A stretch of DNA of 64,000 nucleotides from positions 26,352,853 through 26,416,852 of the forward strand of contig OY755241.1 of the NCBI GenBank assembly GCA_963576725.1, in the 5' to 3' direction. Position numbers and translations under genes: made by a program. Shown in pieces: positions 11,615-21,414 of the stretch (positions are counted from its first letter, which is position 1; every line of letters starts with the position of its first letter). Source of the DNA: Azorinus chamasolen. Lineage: Eukaryota > Mollusca > Bivalvia > Cardiida > Solecurtidae. The notes below the pieces were generated by a model. The model saw nothing but the letters and a program-made list of their open reading frames with translations, was not told where the DNA came from and did not search any database.

Positions 11615-12914
11615 TGAAACACAAATGCCCCATGACGATCATGTTCTGTAATGTAAAGTTTATTTGCAAAAGTAGGTCAAAGGTCAAGATCATGGCCATA
11701 CCATTAAAATATTGGTATGATTGGAAAAGTCGTAAGTCAAGAAAAAGGCATACAAAGTTTGAAAGCCCTAGGCCTATTTGTTCCAATGTTATAAGGCATT
11801 TTAAGAGGTCAAAAGTCAAGGTCAGTGTCATATGGTAAAAACATTGGTATGTTTGAAAAAGTCTTAAGACAAGAAAAATACATATATAGTATGAATGCCC
11901 TGAGCCTACTGGTTCCTATATTATAGGCGTTTATCGATTTTGGCAAAAGTAGGTCAAAGATCAAGGTTAGAAGTACAAAAATGATGGCATAGTAATACCA
12001 TGAAAGGATGCCCTAGGCCTATTGGTTCCAATGTTATGAGCATTTTCAGATTTTTGCAAAGGTTAAAGGTCATGATCAAGGTCACATGGTAAAAACACTG
12101 GTATGGTTGGAAAAGTTTAAAGACTTGAAAGATACATTCTAAGTATGAAAGCCCTAGACCTATTGGTTCCAATGTTATTGTAAGTATTTAAAGATTTTTG
12201 TAAAAGTAGGTCAAAGGTCAATATCAAGGTCAAAAGGGTATAAAAAATGCATGTTCGGAAAGGTCTGAACAAAAGGAAGGCACATGCCAAGAATAAAGGG
12301 CTCATGTGCTATAGCCAAGGTTAAGATTTTGGGTCAAAGTTTGGTAGAAAGATCAAAGGTCATGTTCAAATTATAAAAAACATTAGAATTGTTGGAAGAT
12401 CTTAACACAAAAACGATACATACCAAGTATGGAAGCCATAGGCCTACACGTTGAAATGTTATCGGCATTTACATATTTTTACAAAAGTAGGTCAAGGTCT
12501 ACATATTGGCATGGTCATGTCTTGTCAAAAGGGAGGCACATGCAAAGCATAAAAGGTCCATGTGCTATAGTTACAGCCAAGGTTAAGGTTGGCTAAAGTT
12601 CGGTTAAATAGCTCAAAGGTCAAGGTCGAGTGGTTAAAGCCCCCATATTGTTGAGAAGTCTTAACGCAAGGAAGATAAATACTAAGTATGCAAGCTCCAT
12701 GCCTATTGATTAATATGTTATTTACCAAATTTGGTAAAAGGTCAAACATTTTGGCATGGTCGAAAAGATTTTGACACAAGCAAGGCACACCAACAATGAA
12801 AGCTTTATGTCCAGTAGAGAAAAAGTTATAGACAAAGTTAAGGTTCTGTGACACAGACAAACAGACAGGACAAGAACTATATGCCTCCAAATCACAGATT
12901 CTGGGGGCATAAAA
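11615..12914 (+). repeat. Diverged tandem family Q with terminal hairpin
   Basis: Eight or nine diverged units of roughly 115-145 bp. Each contains a GGTCAAAGGTCA-type stretch and CCCTAGGCCTATTGGTTCCA with variations. The right end has ACAGACAAACAGACAGGACA and then an imperfect hairpin: TATGCCTCCAAATC, a 3-nt loop, GATTCTGGGGGCATA (12879-12911). This is the same end architecture as families P and R. Non-coding. 12915-14065 shows only AT-rich sequence with no supported feature. Confidence 0.75.
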
Positions 12915-14100
12915 AGAAATCATGCAAGGGTATACATGTAATATACAGGCTTATCCATTATATCAACCTGTTGATGCTTGATAAAACAATATAAAATTTA
13001 ATAATACGCTGATTCTTGCTGTAATTTCAATAAAGCAAATGAGATTTGAACATCTCATACACCGCTTGTTTCCTAATGTATATATGTACCAGGAAATAGC
13101 TATGTCTTCCACATTGTAGCAGTTAAAAACTGTAATGAAATCTGGTGTAGACAACCTTAAGACATGAATTTGTCAACAACTATACATTCACTTTATTATT
13201 TTATGACTAGTTAAGTAATTCCTGTTTTACTACACACCTTATTAGTCTCGCAATCTTTGGGACTCCTCTTTCGCTTTAGGCTTTCCAATAACCCCTGAAA
13301 ACGAGATTTCTCTACAGATTCTGCAAAACAGATTAAACAAAGTTATTTTAATGAGATTCTAAAAAGCAGGAGAGTCTCATGTAGATGTAATGGGTTTGAC
13401 ACCTAGACAACAGTTACATAGCAGACAAATGATGCAGATGTAATTTTTGCAGACAACAACTATTGTAGCAATAGGTTACAGCTGTTACAAGATTAACTTA
13501 TATCCCCTTTCAGAATTTATACATTGTACATGCAACTCTTGTATGCCCTATTTCCTTGTTTTACATCTGTATCTAAAGGTACATATCTGCCATTCAAATT
13601 CAAATATTGCATTCCTTTCTTTGTATTTTCAGTTCAACCAAATCAATAACACTAAATAGTCATCATGTAATTTCAATAACATTAATAGATAGCCAACCTG
13701 TCTGCTATCTGGGAAAAACATTAAAAGGGTTATCGTATGCTTGAATAGAATATTGAAGTTCTTAAAGATAACAAAAATTAAAATTATGAAAGAAATGATT
13801 TCAAAAATGGTGTTCAATACAGTCTGCAATTTCTTTAGGTTTTATTGCTGCCACTGTAAATCCTGAAAGGGTGCTTTTATATCATCTCCTAGATAAATAT
13901 CTAAACTAGATGGAGGAGTTGCACTTATGAGGATAGACAGACACACGGAAAAGGTGATTCTTATACACCCTCAAACGTGTTGCCTCATGCACAAAAAGGA
14001 ACAATTCAAAACTTATGTTTGAACCTGAATTCACAATGTTTCATTCTCCTTTAAAAAGTACAGAATTGACAAGAAAGAAATTGACTCCCTTGTTGAACAA

Positions 14101-15545
14101 TTGCCTACCCCATTTATATTGCATGGGGATTTTAATAGCCATAATCCTCTATGGGGATCTACAAATACAAATGCTTTAGGTGAGATTGTTGAGGATTTTG
14201 TTGGTGAGCATGATTTGTGCATCTTCAACAATAAGTCCCCAACCTATCTTCACCCAGCATCAGGAACTTTTACTTGCATTGATCTTTCTATTTGCTACCC
14301 AACCATTTACTTAGATTATGATTGGAAAGTTGGTGATGACCTATGTGGAAGTGACCACTTTCCAATATTTCTAAACCATATTGCTTCTCCAGTCGAGAAG
14401 TGTGTTCCTCGCTGGAAACTCAAGAAAGCAAATTGGGAAAAGTTTGAAATATTGTGTAGGGAAAAGATTAGATCAGATGTATTTGAAAACATTGATGACC
14501 CCATTGAAACATTTACATCCATTTTATATTCAGTGGCAGAAGAATGCATTCCAAAGTCCTCATCAAACCCAAAGAAACGTCCTAAACCGTGGTATGATGA
14601 TGAATGTAAGGAGGCGATTAGAAAGCCTAAAGCAGCTCTTAGAAAATTTAAATTCAGTCCTACTCAGGAAAATTTAAATCATTTTAGAGTATTTAGGGCT
14701 AAAGCTCGTCGTACTATCAAGACTGTTAAATCACAGTCTTGGAAGAAATATGTTTCTAAATTAAATTGTCGTTAATCAGTAAAGAAGATATGGGATATGG
14801 TGCATAAAATAAGTGGTAAAGGTAAATTCTCTTTTGGACATTTAAATGCAAATGATAAAAAAAAAACAGATGTAAAAGATATAGCCAATTCCTTAGCTGA
14901 TGCTTTTGCTAAAAACTCTTCATCAGCTAAGTCTACTCCTGAATTTAGACACATTAAAAAGAGTAAAGAAAAGGAAAAACTTAATTTTACGTCTCACAAC
15001 ACTGAAAGCTACAATTTATCTTTTACTGAGAGAATTGTTTGATTCTCTTACTAAATCGCACGATACAGCTGTTGGACCTGATGACATTCATTATCAATTT
15101 CTTAAACACTTGCCCTCAATTTGTATGCATGTTCTTTTAGATATTTTTAAACATATATGGTCAAGTGGTAAATTGCCCAAGTTTTGGAAACAGGCAACAG
15201 TTATTCCTGTTCCAAAACCAGGGAAAGATAATACAGATCCAAATAATTATCGTCCATAGGCTTGACGAGCTGCGTATGTAAAACTTTAGAGCGCATGATT
15301 AACGCAAGACTTGTTTGGTATCTTGAATCCAACAACCTCATTACGGAGAATCAAAGTGGATTCAGGAGCCAAAGAAGTACAGATGATCATTTAGGTTGGA
15401 AACATTTATTCGTGAAGCTTTCATCAAGAAGGAGCACTTAGTTGCTGTCTTCTTTGATCTTGAGAAAGCTTACGATACAACTTGGAAGAATGGCATAATG
15501 AAAGACCTTCATGAATCTGGACTTAAAGGTCGACTTCCAGTTTTT
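14101..15545 (+). pseudogene. LINE-A ORF2 fragment: endonuclease C-half to start of RT (A1)
   Basis: Contains the APE-type endonuclease motifs GDFNSHNPLWGS and SDHFPIF, then the linker and the first RT blocks (AVGPDDIHYQFLKHL, ATVIPVPKPGKDNTDPNNYR, VFFDLEKAYDTTW). A stop follows LNCR, frame shifts occur near 15036 and 15257, and a small deletion lies near 15395 (the VRL of DHLVRLET is lost). The reading ends abruptly at 15545 where P1 was inserted. Confidence 0.85.
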
Positions 15546-16655
15546 AGCTCACCAGAGCACAAAGTGCTCAAGGTGAGCTATTGTGATACCCCGGCGTCCG
15601 TCTGTCCGTCAACAATTTCAAACGACTTCTTCTCTGAAACCGACCGCCCAATTGTAACCAAACTTGGTCAGATACATACTGTGGGTGGGTGCTTCAAAAG
15701 TTGTTAAAAGATAGTTGGTGGGGCCGTCGGTCTTGTTGCCATGGCAACCGTACACAATATCTAGAAAAATCTTCTCCAGAATGACTTGTCCCATTTGAAT
15801 ATAGTTTTCACCAAAATGTTTCTCAGTTGATAGACTTCAAAAGTTGTTAAAAGAATTCTGATCCGGCAAAACACATGGCCGCCAGAGGGCGTGGTCATTT
15901 TTTCCATATATGGTAATATGGATTTTACCTAGGAAAATCTTTAAAAATCTTCTCCTTTGATATTTGGTATGTAGCATGGCTCTATATGACCATCCGTGTC
16001 GATGGGCCGTAAAACACCATTCATTCATTCTTTCATTCTTCTCTGAAACTGTAAGGCCTAGACTTTTGATATTTGGTATGTAGCATGATCTTATGGTCCT
16101 CTGTAAATATTGTTCAAATTATGGCCCCGCCCAAAGGCTTATCAGTTTTTCATAGGAAAATCTTTAAAAATCTTCTCTGAAGCTGTAATATTTGGTATGT
16201 AGCATGATCTTATGGTCTTCTACAAATATTGTTTAAATTATGACCCCCGGGCCAAAAATGGCCCGCCCAAGGGCTTGCCAGTTTTTCATTGGACAATCTT
16301 TAAAAACCTGAAACTGTAAGGCCTAGACCATTGATATTTGGTATGTAGCATGATCTTATGGTCCTCTATAAATATGTAGCTGTGGCTTGTGGACCTCTGC
16401 CAAGAATGTTTAACTTATGACCCTGACCATTGGGCTAAACTTGGCCCTGCCTCTGGGCTTATCAGTTTTTCATGGGAAAAATATGAAATATTGTTTTTCT
16501 CTGAAACCATAAGGCTAAGACCTTTAATTAATGGCCTACTGCTTTGCCTTGTGGTTCTCTACCAAGGTTGTCCACATGATTTCTTGTGGTAAAAAATGGC
16601 CCCGCCCCTGGGGTTATCTCAGGTGAGCGCTTCAGGGCCTCATGGCCCTCTTGTT
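15546..16655 (-). mobile_element. Pearl-like element P1 (candidate Helitron-like), complete, no TSD
   Basis: On the minus strand it begins AACAAGAGGGCCATGAGGCC and ends with a hairpin: GAGCAC-TTT-GTGCTC nested in AGCTCACC/GGTGAGCT. Next to the hairpin lies a GACGGAC-type linker. The interior holds about six diverged units with GGCATGTAGCATGATCTTAT-like and GGGGCGGGGCCA-like blocks. It splits LINE-A ORF2 exactly between CCAGTTTTT and ATTGAAAACC, with no target duplication visible. A terminal hairpin and absence of TSD are Helitron traits. No Rep/helicase is encoded, so it would be non-autonomous. Confidence 0.75.
15978..16037 (+). mobile_element. LINE-A tail inside P1
   Basis: GGCTCTATATGACCATCCGT, GATGGGCCGTAAAACACC and an ATTC repeat, embedded in a core unit of P1. 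About 60 bp. Confidence 0.8.
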
Positions 16656-17377
16656 ATTGAAAACCTTTTAAATGATAGGGAATTTCAAGTCCGTGTTGGA
16701 ACTACTATTTCTGGTATGCAAAAACAGGAAATGGATGTTCCACAAGGAAGTATTTTGTCAGTCACTCTATTTAATGTTAAAATTAATAATATTGTTAAAT
16801 CTATTACTAGTGACACTGACTGTTCATTGTATGTTGATGACTTTTTAATTTGTTACCGTTCTAAACACATGCGTACTGTTGAACGTCAACTTCAACAGTC
16901 CATTGATAAAGCTCAAAAATGGGCTACTGAAAACGGTTTTAAATTTTCCAAGTCTAAAACAAATTAGTCTACATTTCTGTCAACTGAGAAAATTTCACAA
17001 TGACCCGGAGTTGCACTTGAATGATGATCCCATTCCTGTTGTAGACCAGGCAAAATTTCTCTGTCATTTTTGACAAAAAACTTTCCTATATACCTCATAT
17101 TAAATATTTAAAGGCAAAATGCCAGAAAACTCTGAAATTGCTTCGCGTTCTTGCACATACCGGATGGGGTGCAGATCGCAATGTAATGCTCAAATTGTAT
17201 AGAAGTTTAGTGAGGTCCAAACTGGATTATGGTAGTGTTGTATATGGCTCTGCAAGGAAATCATACTTGCAGATGCTTGATCCAATGCATCACCAAGGTT
17301 TACGTTTAGCATTGCGTGCCTTTAGGACATCCCCTGCTAAAAGTTTATATGTTGAGGCGAATGAGCCATCACTTTAC
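16656..17377 (+). pseudogene. LINE-A ORF2 fragment: RT palm/thumb (A1)
   Basis: Resumes after P1 with the RT region: MDVPQGSILSVTLFNVKIN, YVDDFLICYRSKHM (the catalytic YxDD is present), then HTGWGADRNVMLKLYRSLVR. Frameshifts at about 16966 and 17060. 'MDVPQGS' differs from MGVPQGS in the other copies. Ends where LINE-B B2 was inserted. Confidence 0.85.
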
Positions 17378-17378
17378 T

Positions 17379-18321
17379 GCATCTGTCAGTAAATTTCATA
17401 CCTCTAAAGTAAGACTACCCGACAAATCTTCCATATTTACAGCTGAAGTTCAAGCAATTGACCTTGCCCTTCGATTCATATCGGTGCACAATATGAACAA
17501 ATACATAATTTTTTCCGACTCGCTCTCTGTTCTTCAAGCGTTGAACAACAGAAATATGAATAATCCATTAGTTCAGCAAATTCTTCTTAAACACCAAAAT
17601 TATCTCTGTCAAACAATATTGTTTACTGTTGGCTACCTAGTCATGTTGGAATTCGGGGAAATGAAGAGGCAGATAAAACGGCCAAGTCATCCCTGAATCT
17701 GAATGAGGCAGTTTTCAAAATACCATATACTGATTTTAAACCATTGATTAAACAGCATACATGTTCCAAATGGCAGGTTTCTTGGGACAGCAATGTTAAC
17801 AATAAACTTCATGCCATCAAACCAACCATTGGTGATTCTCTGTTAAATTATAGAGCTGTTCGAAGAGATGAGGTGGTCCTAGCTCGCTGTCGCATTGGAC
17901 ACTCTCATATTACTCATTCCTATTTACTAAAGCGCGAAATTCAGCCAGAATGTGTCTTCTGTCAAGAGCCATACACAGTAAAACATTTTTTTATTGAATG
18001 TATTGACCTTTCTATAATAAGACATAAATACTTTTCTGTTGATTCTATGCAACAGTTATTTAATACAGTTCCGTACGATAAAATAATTTCGTTTTTGAAA
18101 GAGACTGGTCTTTATTCTAAAATATAAATCTGTTTAACCAGTTCTATCATTTTATTTCCGTATTCCTTTCTACATTTTCATCTTCGTATATTTTAATGAT
18201 TTACATACTCGTTGATCGAGATTTTTTATTGATTTTCAACGTTTCATTATAAGTTTCGTCATTGGCGCTATATGACCTACTTAGTTTCGCGGTGCCGTAA
18301 AACCCAACTCACTCACTCACT
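17379..18321 (+). mobile_element. LINE-B copy B2 nested in LINE-A (TSD CACTTTACT)
   Basis: 5'-truncated LINE-B starts at GCATCTGTCAGTAAATTTC and ends at (ACTC)n. It carries RNase H (IFTAEVQAIDLALRF, IIFSDSLSVLQALNNR) and the C-terminal knuckle (CVFCQEPYTVKHFFIEC). A frameshift lies near 17607. The 9-bp duplication CACTTTACT at 17370-17378 and 18322-18330 shows target-primed insertion into LINE-A; part of it overlaps the tail repeat. LINE-A continues at CTCTCGTCGTGAAAAAC. Confidence 0.88.
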
Positions 18322-18529
18322 CACTTTACTCTCGTCGTGAAAAACTATCCATGCAGTATACCTCTAAATTAGCTTCAAACCCATCAAATCCCGCTCATAA
18401 AAATGTTTTTAGACCTAAATATCAACGTTTATTTGAATCTAAGGGAAAGGTAATTTCACCTTTCGGAATAACTATGAAAAAGTTTTTAAAATAGTGATAT
18501 AGATTTGTCTTTAGTTGAAAAGACTAAAA

Positions 18530-18905
18530 AGTACAAAAATGAGTCATGCAGGAAATACCACATACAGAACAAACACTCGCCCGAACAGCAACACAAGGAA
18601 ACAGCAAATGTACATGGGTAGAAAAAACAATAAGAGACGCACAAAGACAAAACAAACATTCAATAGGAGGAAGATGGAAGTACCGCCTTGGAACGGTCAG
18701 TGACAAAAAGTCACCGGGGGTTTAAACCGGTTTATGGACGCCCAACCTCACCCTTATTCCATCCCCATCCTAAAAGACAAACAGTGTAAATAAACGTATC
18801 CCCTCTCCGACTAATCTACAACAACCGCGACAGAAAATACAGTGGTAAAGTGCATGTATAACAAAAAAACATTTAATTGAACATACTGTATCAACCTATC
18901 GCTAG
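18530..18905 (+). repeat. Repeat F2, copy 1, inserted in LINE-A A1
   Basis: Starts AAGTACAAAAATGAGTCATG. Contains GTACCGCCTTGGAACGGTCA and GGTTTAAACCGGTTTATGG, an AATAAA-like GTAAATAAACG, and ends near ACCTATCGCTAG. LINE-A codons before (VEKTK) and after (PPWTIKPPK) flank it. A small palindrome, CTCAATGATTGAG, lies at 18911-18923 in the junction. Confidence 0.75.
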
Positions 18906-18924
18906 TGTACTCAATGATTGAGCT

Positions 18925-19826
18925 GCAAACCACCTTGGACTATTAAACCACCAAAAGTTATCTTTGAACTAACACGGCATAAAAAGTCTGAAACAAGCTC
19001 GCTTGAATTCAGTTCTTTTTTTAAATGAAATAATTTCAAGATTTGAAGATTATGAACAAGTTTATACTGATGGTTCAAAAGATGATAAGAGAGTCGCAGC
19101 TGCCTTTGTGGCTGATGACACAGAGACAAAATTTCGGCTTCCTGATAATGCCTCCATTTTTTCAGCAGAGATCAAAGCTATTGATTTAGCTCTTGATTAT
19201 ATTGCTGGAAAATCATATAGTAAACATATAATCTTTTCGGATTCTCTTTCTGTTTTACAATCACTGAGTAAATGTTCTTATCTTGTTTTAAAATACCATG
19301 AAATGTCTAATTCAAAAGATGTAATATTTTGTTGGATACCTAGTCATTGTGGAATACAGGGCAACAAGAGGGCGGACTTTGCAGCGAAGTCTGCGCTTGA
19401 ATCGCCTGAATCTGATATGAGGTTACCGTACTCGGATTTCAAACCACAAATTACTAGACACATTCTATATAAATGGCAGGAGTCTTGGAATGAGGAAATT
19501 CATAACAAGCTCCATGCTGTTAAACCTATTTTAGGTGAACATTTTTGTTCATGCTTGCCAATTCGGCGTGATGAGGTCGTATTGGCCAGAATAAGAATTG
19601 GACATTCTTTTTTTAACTCATTCATTTTTACTGAAAGGTGAAGTTCAACCTGAATGTTTATTTTGTTTTGAGCCTTATACAATTCAGCACATTCTCATTG
19701 AATGTCCTGATTTAATTTTAATCAGAGATAGGTTCTTTCAAGCAGATTCCCTGAGGGAACTGTTTGAACTGGTAGAAATACCCAAAATATTTGATTTCTT
19801 AAAAGCCATTAATATATATTCTAAAA
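18925..19826 (+). pseudogene. LINE-A ORF2 fragment: RNase H and C-terminal knuckle (A1)
   Basis: RNase H motifs VYTDGSKDD, FSAEIKAIDLALDY, IFSDSLSVLQSL and WIPSHCGIQGN are present, followed by CLFCFEPYTIQHILIEC. A 27-bp in-frame deletion after LSKCS removes part of the helix before LVLKYHE. A frameshift near 19610 separates RIRIGHSFF from THSFLLKGEVQPE. The 3' UTR runs to the ATTC tail at 20016. Confidence 0.85.
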
Positions 19827-20016
19827 TTTTAGAATGTCGATTATGTTTTGTCCTTATTTTATTTACAATCCTGTTGATCGGGACTGACATTTACATAATC
19901 TAGTGAGATTGTCTTTATTTGTTTTCATCATAGAGTTTTATTTACATTATCTATTCGGCTCTATATGACCATCAGTGTCGATGGGCCGTAAAACACCATT
20001 CATTCATTCATTCATT

Positions 20017-20401
20017 CTTTACCCCCAACATGATTAATATTCATGCAAGATCACAACAGCAACGGTTTTGGATTTACATGTAACTTGATGTTTTATATTG
20101 TTTTATACCAATCCTAGTAGCAATATACAATCCTAGTTATGTGGTAAAGAAGATATTCTCCAGACAAGTACAAAAACATGGAAGGACAGATGGACAGTTC
20201 AACCAGCCGCTTGTAATGATAATACAAGAGTCATATTGGATCTAAATAGCTCACCTGAGTCATAGTGATATGTTGACAATGTGACATATTGTTTAAGATG
20301 TATTTGTTTCTAGCTGTTGGCTTTAACTATTATAAACCAAATGAGTGAACACCCCTGCACTAAATGGTATCACTTAATATGAATGACTTTTGTATGCAAA
20401 A
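20017..20401. other. Intergenic; contains a diverged pearl-like left end
   Basis: Mostly featureless AT-rich sequence. ATACAAGAGTCATATTGGAT followed by CTAAATAGCTCACCTGAG (20221-20260) aligns with the pearl-like left end AACAAGAGGGCCATGATGGC. Core-like text (GCCAATTTTGACCCTAGAGG) reappears at 20816-20850 on the other side of LINE-B B3, so an old P element may have been split. Confidence 0.4.
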
Positions 20402-20412
20402 ACTTATAATAT

Positions 20413-20792
20413 GTGAATGTGTCTTCTGTCAAGAGCCATACACAGTAAAACATTTTTTGATTGAATGTATTGACCTTTCTATAATAAGACAAATACTTTT
20501 CTGTTGATTCTATGCAACAGTTATTTAATACAGTTCCGTACGAGAATATAATTTCGTTTTTGAAAGAAACTGGTCTTTATTCTAAAATATAAATCTGTTT
20601 AACCAGTTCTATTATTACTATTATTTTATTTCTGTATTCCTTTCTACATTTTCATCTTCGTATATTTTAATGATTTACATACTCGTTGATCGAGATTTTT
20701 TATTGATTTTCATTGTTTCATCATAATTATCGTCATTGGCGCTATATGACCTACTTAGTGTCGCGGTGCCGTAAAACCCAACTCACTCACTC
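20413..20792 (+). mobile_element. LINE-B 3' fragment B3 with 11-bp TSD
   Basis: Last ~55 codons of ORF2 (CVFCQEPYTVKHFLIEC onward) and the 3' UTR to (ACTC)n. Flanked by ACTTATAATAT at 20402-20412 and 20793-20803. One base is lost near RHKYFS, as in B1. Confidence 0.88.
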
Positions 20793-20864
20793 ACTTATAA
20801 TATCCCTGGAAAATGCCAATTTTGACCCTAGAGGCATAATTTGAACAATCTCGGTAAATGTAAA

Positions 20865-21377
20865 AGTACAAAAATGAGTCATGCAGGAAATACCACATAC
20901 AGAACAAACACTCGCCCGAACAGCAACACAAGGAAACAGCAAATGTACATGGGTAGAAAAAACAACAAGAGACGCACAAAGACAAAACAAACATACAATA
21001 GGAGGAAGATGGAAGTACCGCCTTGGAACGGTCAGTGACAAAAGTCACCGGGGGTTTAAACCGGTTTATGGGCGCCCAACCTCACCCTTATTCCATCCCC
21101 ATCCTAAAAGACAGTGTAAATAAACGTATCCCCTCTCCGACTAATCTACAACAACCGCGACAGCAAATACAGTGGTAAAGTGCATGTATAACAAAAAACA
21201 TTTAATTGAACATACTGTATCCACCTATCGCTAGAAGACGCTGTGTTTGTTTTGTCTTTGTGCGTCTCTTGTTGTTTTTTCTACCTATGTACATTTGCTG
21301 TTTCCTTGTGTTGCTGTTCGGGCGAGTGTTTGTTCTGTATGTGGTGTTTCCTGCATGACTCATTTTTGTACTTTCAT
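20865..21377. repeat. Repeat F2, copy 2, with ~130-bp terminal inverted repeats
   Basis: The left 125 bp (AAGTACAAAAATGAGTCATG ... CACAAAGACAAAACAAACA) recur as reverse complement at 21243-21377. Between the arms is the module GTACCGCCTTGGAACGGTCA ... GGTTTAAACCGGTTTATGG ... GTAAATAAACG. The copy at 18530 lacks the right arm, so this could be a true foldback element or a second antisense insertion. No convincing TSD. The small ORFs in both directions are low-complexity and probably not genes. Confidence 0.65.
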
Positions 21378-21414
21378 TGTTTATAAATAAGAATTGCATG
21401 TTTGACTATTTCCA

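Larger units (their letters stand above)
14066..20016 (+). mobile_element. LINE-A copy A1, 5'-truncated and carrying three nested insertions
   Basis: LINE-A ORF2 begins at about codon 117 (TTGACAAGAAAGAA.TTGACT) and can be followed to the (ATTC)n tail at 20001-20016. It is interrupted by pearl-like P1 (15546-16655), LINE-B B2 (17379-18321) and repeat F2 (18530-18905). LINE-A sequence resumes at the expected base after P1 and B2, which gives the order of events. Frameshifts and stops (for example TAA after codon LNCR at 14773) make it inactive. Confidence 0.9.

Noticed and set aside
11608..12923. ORFs of 60-130 codons in family Q
   Set aside because: Frames through diverged tandem repeats on both strands, with no conserved protein motif.
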